Positions 9,143 to 17,919 are shown, counted from the stretch's first letter. The stretch is 42,448 bases of DNA from Candidatus Allofournierella pullicola (GCA_019114225.1 DXFW01000036.1:1-42448), one strand, 5' to 3'. A program made the numbers and translations. The notes: generated from the sequence alone by a model not told the origin.

Positions 9143-10282
9143 TCATTCGCACGGTACAGCCCATTGGTGCAGCAGTGCGCTGACGGTCTCCACCGCCGCT
9201 TTGTCCATATATGGATGCATTGGCAAGCTCAACACCGTTTTGCACAGTCGCTCGGTCACCGGGCAGCAGGCCTGCGCACTGGATGTGCCTGCAAAAGCCG
9301 TTTGTTTGTGCATAGGCTTCGGATAATACACCATGGTAGGAACCCCCAGTTCCTTCAGCTTCGCCTGCAAAGCATCCCTGCTGATCCCGGTAGGAAGCTG
9401 CACAGTATACTGCGCCCAGCTGCTGGTAAATCCTTCCGGCCGATAGGGCAGCACAAGACCGCTGTCCTTCAGCGCCTCGTCATACCAGCGGGAGACTTGC
9501 TCCGCTGCATCCAGTTCATACTCCTTAAACGCTTTGAGCTTCACCTGTAAAATCGCTGCCTGAATGGTATCCAGCCGGCTGTTCATACCCAAGCGCACAT
9601 TATCATACTTCATGCTGCCCTTACCGTGAACTGCGTAGCTGCGTATAAGGGCCGCCCACTCGTCATTGTTGGTAAAAACTGCACCACCGTCGCCGTAGCA
9701 GCCCAAAGGTTTGGCCGGAAAAAAACTGGTGGCCGCCGCGTCGCCAAAGCCGCAAACCCGCCGTCCATTCGCAGTACCACCAAACCCTTGTGCTCCATCT
9801 TCCAGCAAGAGCAGGCCGCGTTCTTTGCAGATGGCTTCAATGCGGGGATAGTCGGCCGGCAATCCGAACAGATCCACCGACACCACCGCCCGCAAATTAT
9901 ACTCGCCCTGGGCCTTGATTTGCTCAATTCTTTCTTCCAGTTTATCCGGGTCAAGGTTAAAGGTGCGTTCGTCCACATCCACAAAAAGAGGTGTTGCGCC
10001 CCCAAACGCAACCGTTTCTCCGCTAGCGAAAAAGGTGAAATCCGGCACCAGCACCGCGTCTTTGGGTCCAATTCCCCAAGCCATCAGAATGAGGCTCAGT
10101 GCATCGGTCCCGTTGGCGCAGGTAATGCAGTGCCGGACGCCCACATATTCCGCCAGTTGAGCTTCCAGTTCGGTGACTTCGCCGCCGGAAATGAAATTGC
10201 CTTGGCTGCACACCCGCTGCACTGCTGCGTCAATGTCGGGGCGAAGCGTTTCATACTGTTTTGGGAGATCCCGAAACTGCAT
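9143..10282 (-). CDS. wbpE: WbpE/WlbC-like UDP-3-keto-uronate aminotransferase
   Basis: A PLP aminotransferase of 379 residues. PLP lysine K191 lies in TSFFPAKPLGCYGDGGA, the signature of WbpE/WlbC, which converts the UDP-3-keto-GlcNAcA made by WbpB/WlbA into UDP-GlcNAc3NA using glutamate. CANGTDALSLILMAWGIGP (55-73) and the EDGAQGFGG aspartate also fit. The start at 10282 is two bases after the stop of the acetyltransferase gene and has GGAAGG upstream; a longer frame to 10342 would overlap that gene and lacks homology. The neighbours on the 5' side are the dehydrogenase-like and acetyltransferase partners, which supports the pathway assignment. The symbol is by homology to the Pseudomonas gene. 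Confidence 0.88.
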   Translation of the reverse strand: MQFRDLPKQYETLRPDIDAAVQRVCSQGNFISGGEVTELEAQLAEYVGVRHCITCANGTDALSLILMAWGIGPKDAVLVPDFTFFASGETVAFGGATPLFVDVDERTFNLDPDKLEERIEQIKAQGEYNLRAVVSVDLFGLPADYPRIEAICKERGLLLLEDGAQGFGGTANGRRVCGFGDAAATSFFPAKPLGCYGDGGAVFTNNDEWAALIRSYAVHGKGSMKYDNVRLGMNSRLDTIQAAILQVKLKAFKEYELDAAEQVSRWYDEALKDSGLVLPYRPEGFTSSWAQYTVQLPTGISRDALQAKLKELGVPTMVYYPKPMHKQTAFAGTSSAQACCPVTERLCKTVLSLPMHPYMDKAAVETVSALLHQWAVPCE

Positions 10283-10284
10283 AG

Positions 10285-10854
10285 TCAACCTTCCTTCACT
10301 TCCGTTATGGTCTTGCTCTCTGGGCGATAACTGCGTCCGCAATCCGGGCAGTGCAGTTCATTGTCAAGAACCTGACCACATTCACACACCCAACCTATTT
10401 GAGACGCCGGCACCCCCGCCATCAATGCATGGGCAGGCACATCCTTTGTCACTACAGCACCGGCTGCAATGGTAGCATATTCACCAATGATATGCCCGCA
10501 GATAATCGTGCAATTGGCCCCCAAGCTTGCATCGTGATGGACCAGCGTTTTTTTGTAGGCAGCCGCTCCTTTGGGGTAACGAGCCCGCGGCGTCAGATCG
10601 TTGGTGAACACCGCCGAGGGACCACAGAACACAAAGTCCTCCAACTCTACTCCCTCGTAGACTGACACATTATTCTGTATCTTCACGCCATTACCTATGT
10701 GCACATTTGGTCCGATGTTCACATTCTGGCCCAGCGAGCAATTACGACCGATCTTCGCCCCCCGCTGCACATGACAGAAATGCCAGATCTTCGTTCCCGG
10801 CCCGACGAGTGCGCCCTCGTCCACGATACTGCTCTCATGAATGTAAGCTTCCAT
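10285..10854 (-). CDS. wbpD: WbpD/WlbB-like UDP-3-amino-uronate N-acetyltransferase
   Basis: A left-handed beta-helix acetyltransferase of 189 residues, built from hexapeptide repeats (for example VGPGTKIWHFCHVQRGAKIG and IGPNVHIGNGVKIQNNVSVY). It matches WbpD/WlbB, which acetylates the 3-amino group of UDP-GlcNAc3NA with acetyl-CoA to give UDP-2,3-diacetamido-2,3-dideoxyglucuronate. The C-terminus carries a short extra segment with CxC and CPDCG motifs (about 160-182), a possible zinc site that some family members have. It overlaps the 3' end of the oxidoreductase gene by 20 bases, so the two are coupled. Confidence 0.88.
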   Translation of the reverse strand: MEAYIHESSIVDEGALVGPGTKIWHFCHVQRGAKIGRNCSLGQNVNIGPNVHIGNGVKIQNNVSVYEGVELEDFVFCGPSAVFTNDLTPRARYPKGAAAYKKTLVHHDASLGANCTIICGHIIGEYATIAAGAVVTKDVPAHALMAGVPASQIGWVCECGQVLDNELHCPDCGRSYRPESKTITEVKEG

Positions 10855-11932
10855 CCCCGAACATCCCTTTCATATCCTCGCTGGAAAAATCCTTCAACGG
10901 GAGCTTGACCGGGCAGCCGGTTTTACTGCTTTTGTAAATTGCCAGCACGATTTCGAGTGCATTGCGTCCAGCCCAAGCGTCCACATAGGGTCTGCGCCCG
11001 GTACGAATCGCATCGATCATGTCGGCATATAAGCTAGTATGACCGTTACCGTATACATTGCTGGTTTGCTCTTTCAATCCCTTGTTCGCCGCGTCCTCGT
11101 CGGTCTGATCGGCAAACTCCCAAACATCCAGATTATTGGTGGACTTTCCACCTATTTTCACTGTGCCGGTGCTGCCGAACAAATACAATGTTTCCTCCAG
11201 ATTCTGAGGAAAGACATTCGTGGTTCCCTCCACAGTCGCCACTGCGCCGTTAGCAAATCGAATAAGCGCCATACCCAAGTCCTCAGCCTCCAGGTAATCG
11301 TGAAAGCGTTGACGCGTAACGCCATACACTTCCACCGCGTCATCGTTCATCATCCAGCGCAGCAAATCGATCCCGTGGATACACTGGTTCATCAGGCAGC
11401 CGCCGTCCTGTGCCCAAGTCCCTCGCCAGGGTGCCTGCTCATAATAAGCCCTGTTACGGTTCCAGCGCACATGGATGCTGCCATGACTCAGTGTGCCGAA
11501 TCGACCTGCTTCTAGCGCGCGGCGGGTCTTCTGAACCGCCACATTGAAACGATTCTGATGGCAGGCACAGACTGCGACGCCCCTTGTCTCGCTGCGGCGG
11601 ATGATCTCCTCTGCATCGGCCATGCTCATAGCGATAGGCTTTTCAATGATCACATTCACCCCTGCGTCAATGCAATCCAGAGCAATCTGAGCATGCAGTC
11701 CACTTTCAGTAGCAATGGCAGCAAGTTCCAAGTCGGGATGTTCCGCCAACAGGCGTCGGTAATCCGTGTAACGTTGAATCGACGTATCATCCGCCAGGTC
11801 ATGTTTTTCCAGCAATTGTTGCATGCGCTCGGGCAAGATATCACAAACAGCAACCATCTCAAGGCCATTGTTCAGCACCGCTTTGATATGGTTGGTCGCG
11901 ATCCGGCCACAGCCGATCAGGGCATATTTCAT
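10835..11932 (-). CDS. wlbA: WlbA/WbpB-like Gfo/Idh/MocA oxidoreductase
   Basis: A 365-residue NAD-dependent oxidoreductase of the Gfo/Idh/MocA family. The Rossmann start MKYALIGCGRIATNHIKAV, the catalytic-lysine motif EKPIAMSMADAEE and the substrate-domain motif WRGTWAQDGGCLMNQCIHGID are all present. The last is characteristic of WlbA/WbpB, which oxidises C3 of UDP-GlcNAcA. Its product is the substrate of the aminotransferase two genes downstream, and its own substrate is the product of the WbpA-like dehydrogenase at 13765. In Pseudomonas the NADH formed is recycled by 2-ketoglutarate; this sequence cannot say whether that holds here. ATG 11932 has AAGGA eleven bases upstream. Confidence 0.88.
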   Translation of the reverse strand: MKYALIGCGRIATNHIKAVLNNGLEMVAVCDILPERMQQLLEKHDLADDTSIQRYTDYRRLLAEHPDLELAAIATESGLHAQIALDCIDAGVNVIIEKPIAMSMADAEEIIRRSETRGVAVCACHQNRFNVAVQKTRRALEAGRFGTLSHGSIHVRWNRNRAYYEQAPWRGTWAQDGGCLMNQCIHGIDLLRWMMNDDAVEVYGVTRQRFHDYLEAEDLGMALIRFANGAVATVEGTTNVFPQNLEETLYLFGSTGTVKIGGKSTNNLDVWEFADQTDEDAANKGLKEQTSNVYGNGHTSLYADMIDAIRTGRRPYVDAWAGRNALEIVLAIYKSSKTGCPVKLPLKDFSSEDMKGMFGDGSLHS

Positions 11933-11946
11933 CTCGCACTCATTCC

Positions 11947-13053
11947 TTACTTAAACAGATGATATACTTTTTTGAGCATCGGAATCAAAACCTCGGTCCG
12001 GTATTCAGTATGTTGATGTCCCGGCGCTGCCACCAGCGCCTCCAACTCATCCAGGGTCATATCCATGCTGCGGCAAATCAGAGCTTTCACCTTTTCCATG
12101 TATTCTTCTTCATACAAAGGCTGCTCCATTTCACACAGCGCCTGCTCACGCGTCATTTGGTCCGACACGATCATGCTGGACAAGTGCGAGGTACGCTTGT
12201 CCACATGGAATTTTTGAGGGAACCAGTACAACTGGATAAAGGCCGTCAGATAATTTTCCAAATGCTTGCGCCCATAGTATTCAAATCCGCAGTATTCCTT
12301 GAGCTCCGCAAACGCCCGGTCCCGATTATATTCAAGATAGTTGAGCGGACACAGCGTTTTCAGCCCCAGCAAACGCTGGTCGAGCATACGCCGCAGCGTG
12401 GAAATAAACTGCAGCTTATCGATAGGTTTTTCGCCGAAGCGCCGGTGGATATCTCGCAGATTGGTCAGGTCATAGGCGGACCATGTATTTCCTTTTTGCA
12501 GGATACACTCCAGCGCATAGTTTGCGCCAGACAAAAAGTATTTGATTTTATGCTCACGAGCAAATCGGTACAAAAAGGCAAACAGCACATTGTCTTGCGG
12601 GGCCGCCAGGTTCGGTACACCCGCCTTCATGTATGCCTTTGTCAGGGCATTGAACTGCTCAGCATCCGGGGTGATGGTGATCAGTCGGATACCGCTTTTA
12701 TCACACAGCTTGCGAATGTTCTCGCGGGAGATCTCGGTATCGTAACCATCATCCACATGGACCGCCGCAATGCGCAGGCCCCATTTGCTTGCGCCGAGAT
12801 AGGCCAAATACGAACTGTCCAGCCCACCCGAAAGCCCCATCAGGCAATCGTATTCCTTTCCCTCGCCCTCTTTTTTGAGCATTTGGATCATCTGCTCCAG
12901 CTTGCGGTGGCCCTCTTCGTTCGGATAGTACCAGTTCGGGCGTTTATCCAGTGCCTCCGTACAGTAATTGCACACGCCGTTTTCATCAAACCGGATAAAC
13001 GGGTCTGAACAGTCGTCCATAACGCAGCGAGTGCAGCGATGAAATTCTTTCAT
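11947..13053 (-). CDS. N-acetyl-sugar amidotransferase (WbpG/PseA family)
   Basis: A 368-residue PP-loop ATP pyrophosphatase. The N-terminus has two CxxC pairs (Cys7/Cys10 in CTRC, Cys28/Cys31 in CNYC), likely a zinc knuckle, followed by SGGLDSSYLAYLG (75-87). This layout is that of the N-acetyl sugar amidotransferases WbpG and PseA, which change a sugar acetamido group to acetamidino. In Pseudomonas WbpG receives ammonia from dedicated HisH and HisF homologues; none is present in this window. The ATG at 13053 has AAGGAG nine bases upstream; in-frame codons up to 13206 lie beyond a sensible promoter and show no homology. It is the first gene of a five-gene suboperon running to the asparagine-synthetase-like gene. 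Confidence 0.87.
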   Translation of the reverse strand: MKEFHRCTRCVMDDCSDPFIRFDENGVCNYCTEALDKRPNWYYPNEEGHRKLEQMIQMLKKEGEGKEYDCLMGLSGGLDSSYLAYLGASKWGLRIAAVHVDDGYDTEISRENIRKLCDKSGIRLITITPDAEQFNALTKAYMKAGVPNLAAPQDNVLFAFLYRFAREHKIKYFLSGANYALECILQKGNTWSAYDLTNLRDIHRRFGEKPIDKLQFISTLRRMLDQRLLGLKTLCPLNYLEYNRDRAFAELKEYCGFEYYGRKHLENYLTAFIQLYWFPQKFHVDKRTSHLSSMIVSDQMTREQALCEMEQPLYEEEYMEKVKALICRSMDMTLDELEALVAAPGHQHTEYRTEVLIPMLKKVYHLFK

Positions 13054-13161
13054 AAAGTCAACTCCTTGCAAACGGCACAAACTCTCACCATTTTGAGGCT
13101 GCACCCTCATCACCGAGCAATGATACAAATTGATTACTGCGGAGTAGATATTCCAATGCAC

Positions 13162-13190
13162 ATAGTATCGCATTCTTGTTCGGTTTGCAA
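13162..13190 (-). promoter_or_regulatory. Sigma-A-type promoter for the diamino-uronate suboperon
   Basis: On the minus strand TTGCAA (13190-13185) and TACTAT (13167-13162) are separated by exactly 17 bases. This puts the transcription start about 100 bases before the amidotransferase ATG at 13053. It would let the genes from 11947 downwards be expressed independently of the promoter at 20.1 kb. Confidence 0.65.
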
Positions 13191-13348
13191 ATTTCGCTGC
13201 AGACACCAGCTATCGTTCCCGCCAAATTTCAAAGCCGAAAATCGAAGTGCATTTTCTTCTCTCGATGGAACGCTCTCTTTGCAGTAGTTCGGAGTCTGTG
13301 ATTGTTTTTTGCACAGTTTGCCAAACACACAGGGATCTGCCAGCCTGC

Positions 13349-13380
13349 AGGCCCTGTCGAAGGATAGAGGAACAGGGCCT
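13349..13380. repeat. Inverted repeat, 9-base arms
   Basis: AGGCCCTGT at 13349-13357 and ACAGGGCCT at 13372-13380 form a perfect nine-base-pair stem with a 14-base loop. No T-run follows on either strand, so it may be an RNA hairpin in the leader of a read-through transcript or a protein-binding site. Confidence 0.5.
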
Positions 13381-13653
13381 CTGGAACCCCCATCATTTAA
13401 CATGTTTTTTCTGCGGCGTACAAAGCAAAGCCTTTGGTGGGAAGTCTATTCATCCCCTCTTGGTAGGAAAAATCGGTCAATGTTTTCCGTTTTGTATGAG
13501 CTAAGAGAGAAGTCTATTCCCCAAGCCCAGAGCGCCTTGTAAGGTTTTCCGCTTCCTCATCTTTCAGGATTTCGTTTCGAATATAACATTAAAAGAACCT
13601 TTATGCGCGCTTGCACATTTGATTTTTGAGGATCATCCGCTTGTCTGTCATTC

Positions 13654-13679
13654 CAGCATAATTACTGTCAATTATGCTG
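13654..13679. repeat. Inverted repeat, 10-base arms (operator-like)
   Basis: CAGCATAATT and AATTATGCTG, separated by the six bases ACTGTC, form a perfect dyad. It is AT-rich, lacks a T-run, and lies about 85 bases past the dehydrogenase stop codon. It could be a regulator-binding site or a weak hairpin; there is no direct evidence for either. Confidence 0.45.
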
Positions 13680-13764
13680 AAGCAACAGTTTAACATAAGG
13701 CGCGTGACACAACTGCCGTCTTGCGGATCTGCGGACAAGTACCAATATTTGTGGTGATCTTCAA

Positions 13765-15078
13765 TCACAGCACTTCGATGTTATCCCGCGGCAGGATATC
13801 CTTCATCACGTTTTTTGTGTCGAAGATTGCTTTTGCATTCTGCTGCACCATGGCATAGTCCACATCACTATGGGCACAAGTAACCATGACCAGATCCGCT
13901 TGCTGAACCGCCTGGGGGGTTAGAGCCGGGATACTGTGCAGCACCTCGCCACCGTGACGGCACTCAGCGATCCAGGGGTCAAAGTAACTAACCTCAGCTC
14001 CTACCTTCTTCAACTCGTCGATCACCCGCAGAGCCGGACTCTCACGGTAGTCGTCGATATCCTGCTTATAGGCCACACCCAAGACCAACACCTTGGCACC
14101 ATTGATGGCCTTTTTATGCTGGTTGAGGACGTGCATGGCCCTCTCCACGCAGTACTCGGGCTGGCTGTCATTGATAACCATACTGTTCTCGATCAGCGTG
14201 GTATGGAAACCATATTCCCGGGCTTTCCAAGTCAGGTAATAGGGGTCCAGCGGAATGCAGTGACCGCCCAGGCCGGGGCCCGGATAAAACGCTTGGAATC
14301 CATAGGGTTTGGTTTTAGCTGCATCCACCACTTCCCAGATGGAAATACCCATTCGATTGCACAGCCGCGCCAGCTCATTCACCAGGCCAATGTTGATGTT
14401 GCGATAGGTGTTTTCCAGAATTTTTTCCATTTCGGCCACAGCCGGACTGGAAACCTCCTTCACGTCACCATCCAGCACAGCACGATACATAGCGGCGATG
14501 ACCTGAGTGGCATCTTTTCCAATTGCCCCCACTACCTTGGGTGTGTTCTTGGTTTTGTAAATCAGATTGCCCGGATCTACCCGCTCAGGACTGAACCCGA
14601 GATAAAAATCTTTTCCGCAAACAAGGCCGCTGCCCTCTTCCAGGATAGGCCGAATCAACTCTTCGGTGGTACCGGGATAGGTGGTGGATTCCAAAACGAC
14701 CATTGTCTCCGGCTTGAGATACTTTGCCACTGCAGCAGCGGAGTCTCTTACATAGCTGATATCCGGCTCCTGATGGGCATCCAGCGGAGTGGGCACACAG
14801 ATCGCCACAAAATCCACGTCTTTGATAAAGCTGAAGTCCGTGGTCGCACGCAGCATTCCTGTTTTGACGAGATCAGATAAGTCGCTGTCCACCACGTCAC
14901 CGATATAGTTGTGGCCTTTGTTCACCATATCAACTTTGGCCGGCTGCACATCAAATCCTGTGGTCACGAATCCGGCTTTTGCTTTTTCCACTGCCAAAGG
15001 CAAGCCGACATAGCCAAGGCCAACAACGCCTACTCGGATGGTTTTCTTTTCGATTTTTTCCAAAAGCTTTTCTCTCAT
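13765..15078 (-). CDS. wbpA: UDP-N-acetylglucosamine 6-dehydrogenase (WbpA type)
   Basis: A nucleotide-sugar dehydrogenase of 437 residues that oxidises C6 of a UDP-hexosamine to the uronic acid in two NAD-dependent steps. The NAD site VGVVGLGYVGLPLAVEKA, the CVPTPLD motif, ESTTYPGTTEE with FSPERVDPGN, and the catalytic cysteine in GGHCIPLDPYYL are present. The TTYPGTT and SPERVDPGN forms point to the WbpA/WecC branch (UDP-GlcNAc or ManNAc) rather than UDP-glucose dehydrogenase. Its product would feed the WlbA homologue beyond the 0.7-kb gap. The ATG at 15078 is chosen; a GTG at 15087 is nearly as plausible because both have only weak AAGAAAG-type ribosome sites. Confidence 0.88.
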   Translation of the reverse strand: MREKLLEKIEKKTIRVGVVGLGYVGLPLAVEKAKAGFVTTGFDVQPAKVDMVNKGHNYIGDVVDSDLSDLVKTGMLRATTDFSFIKDVDFVAICVPTPLDAHQEPDISYVRDSAAAVAKYLKPETMVVLESTTYPGTTEELIRPILEEGSGLVCGKDFYLGFSPERVDPGNLIYKTKNTPKVVGAIGKDATQVIAAMYRAVLDGDVKEVSSPAVAEMEKILENTYRNINIGLVNELARLCNRMGISIWEVVDAAKTKPYGFQAFYPGPGLGGHCIPLDPYYLTWKAREYGFHTTLIENSMVINDSQPEYCVERAMHVLNQHKKAINGAKVLVLGVAYKQDIDDYRESPALRVIDELKKVGAEVSYFDPWIAECRHGGEVLHSIPALTPQAVQQADLVMVTCAHSDVDYAMVQQNAKAIFDTKNVMKDILPRDNIEVL

Positions 15079-15094
15079 AGTGCACACACTTTCT

Positions 15095-16234
15095 TTAAGG
15101 TATTTGATCTGTTTGTTCTTTCAACCATTGAATCACAGTCTTGAATGTCCGGTCCCAACCGACATGCCGTTCGGCATACAAGCGGATCCTGGCCGACAAC
15201 TGTTCTTTCGTTTCATTTTGTAAAAGCTTCTCATAAAAGGATACCAGAGAAGCTACATCGACCGATGATTCATCTGATGGAATTTGAAGACAAAAATCGG
15301 CCTGTTCATCTTCTATCACGTCAAGTCGCCCTGCAAAAAGGATCGGAAGTCCCGCTGCCAAATATTCCCTTGACTTTAGTGAAGAAGACAATGCATCCGG
15401 TCCATGTCTGAAATTTCCGAGACATTCAACCCCGATGTCGCACTGATCATAAAGCTGCTCATAAAGTTGATCACTATTGAGCCGCCCGCAAAAGGTGACC
15501 ACATTTTGCAAGTGCCGCATCTCCGCGATTTTTCTCAGTTCGGCTGACTGGGGGCCCTCTCCCGCAAGATACAAATGGACTTTTCTCTTATTTTCCCGGT
15601 TGCTTTCGTATTCAGCAAGCCCCAAAAGCAAACGATCGATACCGTGCCATGTGGCGAATTGGGCTGCACAGCATAAATTTATGCAGTCCGATTTGTTCTG
15701 CTTTTTCACCGGAAGCTGACTCAAATCCACACCATTTTTTATGTGGATCGCAGGGATTCCAAAGACCTCCTGGTCATTGCAAAGGATAACGGTTTTGTCA
15801 ATGTATTTTTTCAGTTTTCTACGCCAGTACCTCTCTTGCCAAAGCAAGGGAATCCAAAAAAGGCTGGTTTTATACTCTGAATCATATGGGTATGTCGGAA
15901 TTTCGAGCAAGAGTCTGCATGTGGGATTTACCTTTCGGATCTCTCGCAAGAATCGAATCATTCCATGTGAGCAAAAGCAAGGCCGTCGAATATAAAGAAA
16001 GTCTGCTCCCCGCATTTCGTCTGTAACAGTCCAGTCCAAACCGTCACCAAACACCGCAAACCGGATAAGGATTTTTTGAGCAAAAGAATTCTCGCGTGTA
16101 CGAAGGCAGTGTAATGTGCATTCGATAGAGCTGTCTTTTAAAGCTTTGATTTGTCCTTGGATCTTTTTCCCCACGCCTGTTGTTGGAACGGCTTCTGTTG
16201 CCTCCAAAATATCCGTCACATAAATCCCTTTCAT
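15095..16234 (-). CDS. Family 4 (GT-B) glycosyltransferase
   Basis: A GT-B transferase of 379 residues. The C-terminal half shows VHLYLAGEGPQSAELRKIA, VTFCGRLNSDQLYEQL and SLKSREYLAAGLPILFAGR, the donor-domain pattern of GT4. The N-terminal half (VTDILEATEAVPTTGVGKKI) has the Gly-rich acceptor loop. The ATG overlaps the stop of the acyltransferase gene by four bases (ATGA), with CAGGAG upstream. This gene and the next three upstream (15.1-18.6 kb) are clearly more AT-rich than the flanking genes, which suggests a separate origin. The sugar transferred is unknown. Confidence 0.82.
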   Translation of the reverse strand: MKGIYVTDILEATEAVPTTGVGKKIQGQIKALKDSSIECTLHCLRTRENSFAQKILIRFAVFGDGLDWTVTDEMRGADFLYIRRPCFCSHGMIRFLREIRKVNPTCRLLLEIPTYPYDSEYKTSLFWIPLLWQERYWRRKLKKYIDKTVILCNDQEVFGIPAIHIKNGVDLSQLPVKKQNKSDCINLCCAAQFATWHGIDRLLLGLAEYESNRENKRKVHLYLAGEGPQSAELRKIAEMRHLQNVVTFCGRLNSDQLYEQLYDQCDIGVECLGNFRHGPDALSSSLKSREYLAAGLPILFAGRLDVIEDEQADFCLQIPSDESSVDVASLVSFYEKLLQNETKEQLSARIRLYAERHVGWDRTFKTVIQWLKEQTDQIP

Positions 16235-16815
16235 GGGGCTTCTCCTGCCTTTCGATTGCGGTCAGTCCACATCAAGTGCCGCCTTAGGTCTTCCGAAGAA
16301 AAACGGTCTTTGATACGCCTTGCCGGTACCCCGGCATAAACTCCGAAAGGCTCTGTGCTTTTTGTAACCACTGCCCCAGCGGCGATCACACATCCCTGTG
16401 CTATGGTAATGCCTTTTAAGATGATCGCGTTCGCACCGATCCACACATCATCTTCTATCCGGACATCCTGATCATTCTCCGGCAGTTTTTCCTCGTCTGT
16501 TACATCAGCCAAAAATCTCTCCGGCAAATCAATTCTGTGGTCGCCAGTAATAATTGTGATGTTGGGTCCCGTAATCACCTTTTCACCAATGAATATCTTT
16601 GCACGTGTGCTCCACAACACGGCGCCAGGCCCAATTGTGCAGCCATCTCCAACAAAGATATTTTCTATTCCCTTTATGCTGCATCCTTGTGCCACATGTA
16701 CATTTGTGCCGCATTTGGCAAACGCACGTTTTATAAGCGGCTCACGGAACAGTTTAAACGGTATCTTCATCACTTTTTCCTGCAGATCAAAGAACTGCTG
16801 CACTATTTTACGCAT
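16231..16815 (-). CDS. Hexapeptide-repeat O-acyltransferase (WcaF/NodL-like)
   Basis: A 194-residue left-handed beta-helix acetyltransferase. The repeats run from GTNVHVAQGCSIKGIENIFV to CVIAAGAVVTKSTEP, ending with YAGVPARRIKDRF, the usual C-terminal signature of this group. ITGDHRID supplies the probable catalytic histidine in the loop. It should transfer an acetyl (or other acyl) group from CoA to a sugar of the repeat unit in the cytoplasm. The N-terminus has two amphipathic helices before the beta-helix. No good Shine-Dalgarno precedes ATG 16815, so translation may depend on coupling to the gene ending at 16825. Confidence 0.83.
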   Translation of the reverse strand: MRKIVQQFFDLQEKVMKIPFKLFREPLIKRAFAKCGTNVHVAQGCSIKGIENIFVGDGCTIGPGAVLWSTRAKIFIGEKVITGPNITIITGDHRIDLPERFLADVTDEEKLPENDQDVRIEDDVWIGANAIILKGITIAQGCVIAAGAVVTKSTEPFGVYAGVPARRIKDRFSSEDLRRHLMWTDRNRKAGEAP

Positions 16816-16824
16816 AGTCTGTTT

Positions 16825-17919
16825 TCACATCTTTTCGTTTTCAAGTATCTGCCGGTAAATAGCCATGATTTTTTGCAGATGGCCATCAAAAGAGTAGTAT
16901 TCTTTAATGAATCTAAGGCTTTGTTCTCCCATCGTTTGCCGCAGTGTATCATTTGACAGCAACTCTTTCAGTCTGTCAGCGAACCCGTCTATGTCTCCCG
17001 GTTCAATCAAGTATCCATTGATTTTCTGCTTTACAAGTTGAGGAATTCCTCCCACTGTTGTGCTTATGATCGGCAATCCCCAACTCATAGCTTCCAGCAC
17101 CGACATGGGCATTGCCTCGCTATAAGAAGGAAGGAAAAAGACAGACGCTGATTGCAACAATGCAGTTTTTTCCTCATCCTGTACCCATCCTGGGAGTACA
17201 AACCTGTTCTGCAATTTATTCTCGGAAATTTTTTCTTTCAGCAGCCTCTGTTCTTCCGGAGTTGCACTGCCAGCCAGCACCCAGTATGTTTCCGGAAACT
17301 GAAGATTCACTATTTTTGCCACATCCGGGATATCCAAGCAGCCTTTTGCCTTGCTCAAAAAACCGAGAAATAAAACCATTTTAGATTTTGCACTGCGAGC
17401 ATGTTCTGCAGACGGAATTCCATAGTTTTGAACCACAACCACTTTTTCTGGATCAGTGATGTTGGCGAACTTTCTTTTCCACTCATCTGAGAGCACGATC
17501 ACTCGCTGGCAGGCAGCAAACGTTTTGCGCACAAACCGTTGTTTTGCTTTGCTTGCATGGCTGTAGAATTTGTCCAGTTCAGAGCCGTGTATATGCACTA
17601 CTACGGGAATTTTCCTTATATACGCCCCCCAAATGAAAGGGGTTTTTCTATAAAAACTGGGTCCAAATGCCACATGCACATGCACCAGTTCGGGACGCCA
17701 CTTGAGCAGCATTCGTAGATACTTTCCATATGCAGAAAGCGCTTTTCTCAGCTTTGCAGTTTTTCCGCCATCCACATATGTTTCAATATATCGGATCTCA
17801 TACTCCTGCTCCAAGAGTGAGCCTTTGTAGCCACTCACTACAGTTGCAATGCCTCCCCTGGCGCTAAAGCTGGGGATGATCATGCAGATCCTATTCCGTT
17901 TATTGGCTCCTTTTTTCAT
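16825..17919 (-). CDS. Family 4 (GT-B) glycosyltransferase
   Basis: A 364-residue GT4 enzyme. N-terminal MIIPSFSARGGIATVVSGYK has the acceptor-site Gly loop, LVHVHVAFGPSFYRKTPFIW and VVVHIHGSELDKF follow, and the donor site is PSYSEAMPMSVLEAMSWGLP (E-x7-E) with STTVGGIPQLVKQKINGYLI. It resembles transferases that act early in exopolysaccharide repeat-unit assembly. It overlaps the WecG-type gene by 20 bases and has only a weak ribosome site, consistent with translational coupling. It is part of the AT-rich block. Confidence 0.86.
   Translation of the reverse strand: MKKGANKRNRICMIIPSFSARGGIATVVSGYKGSLLEQEYEIRYIETYVDGGKTAKLRKALSAYGKYLRMLLKWRPELVHVHVAFGPSFYRKTPFIWGAYIRKIPVVVHIHGSELDKFYSHASKAKQRFVRKTFAACQRVIVLSDEWKRKFANITDPEKVVVVQNYGIPSAEHARSAKSKMVLFLGFLSKAKGCLDIPDVAKIVNLQFPETYWVLAGSATPEEQRLLKEKISENKLQNRFVLPGWVQDEEKTALLQSASVFFLPSYSEAMPMSVLEAMSWGLPIISTTVGGIPQLVKQKINGYLIEPGDIDGFADRLKELLSNDTLRQTMGEQSLRFIKEYYSFDGHLQKIMAIYRQILENEKM

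Larger units (their letters stand above)
13054..13764. other. Gene-free stretch between the dehydrogenase and the amidotransferase gene
   Basis: About 0.7 kb without a convincing gene in a locus whose other genes touch or overlap. Short open frames in it have no ribosome sites or recognisable products. It contains the promoter near 13.17 kb and two inverted repeats (13349-13380 and 13654-13679). Neither repeat is followed by a T-run, so they are not obvious terminators. I see no tRNA, riboswitch or transposase remnant. It may be the scar of a module junction. Confidence 0.6.

Noticed and set aside
13134-13403. An 89-codon minus-strand frame in the gap
   Set aside because: No ribosome site, no recognisable product, and it spans the predicted promoter of the amidotransferase gene.
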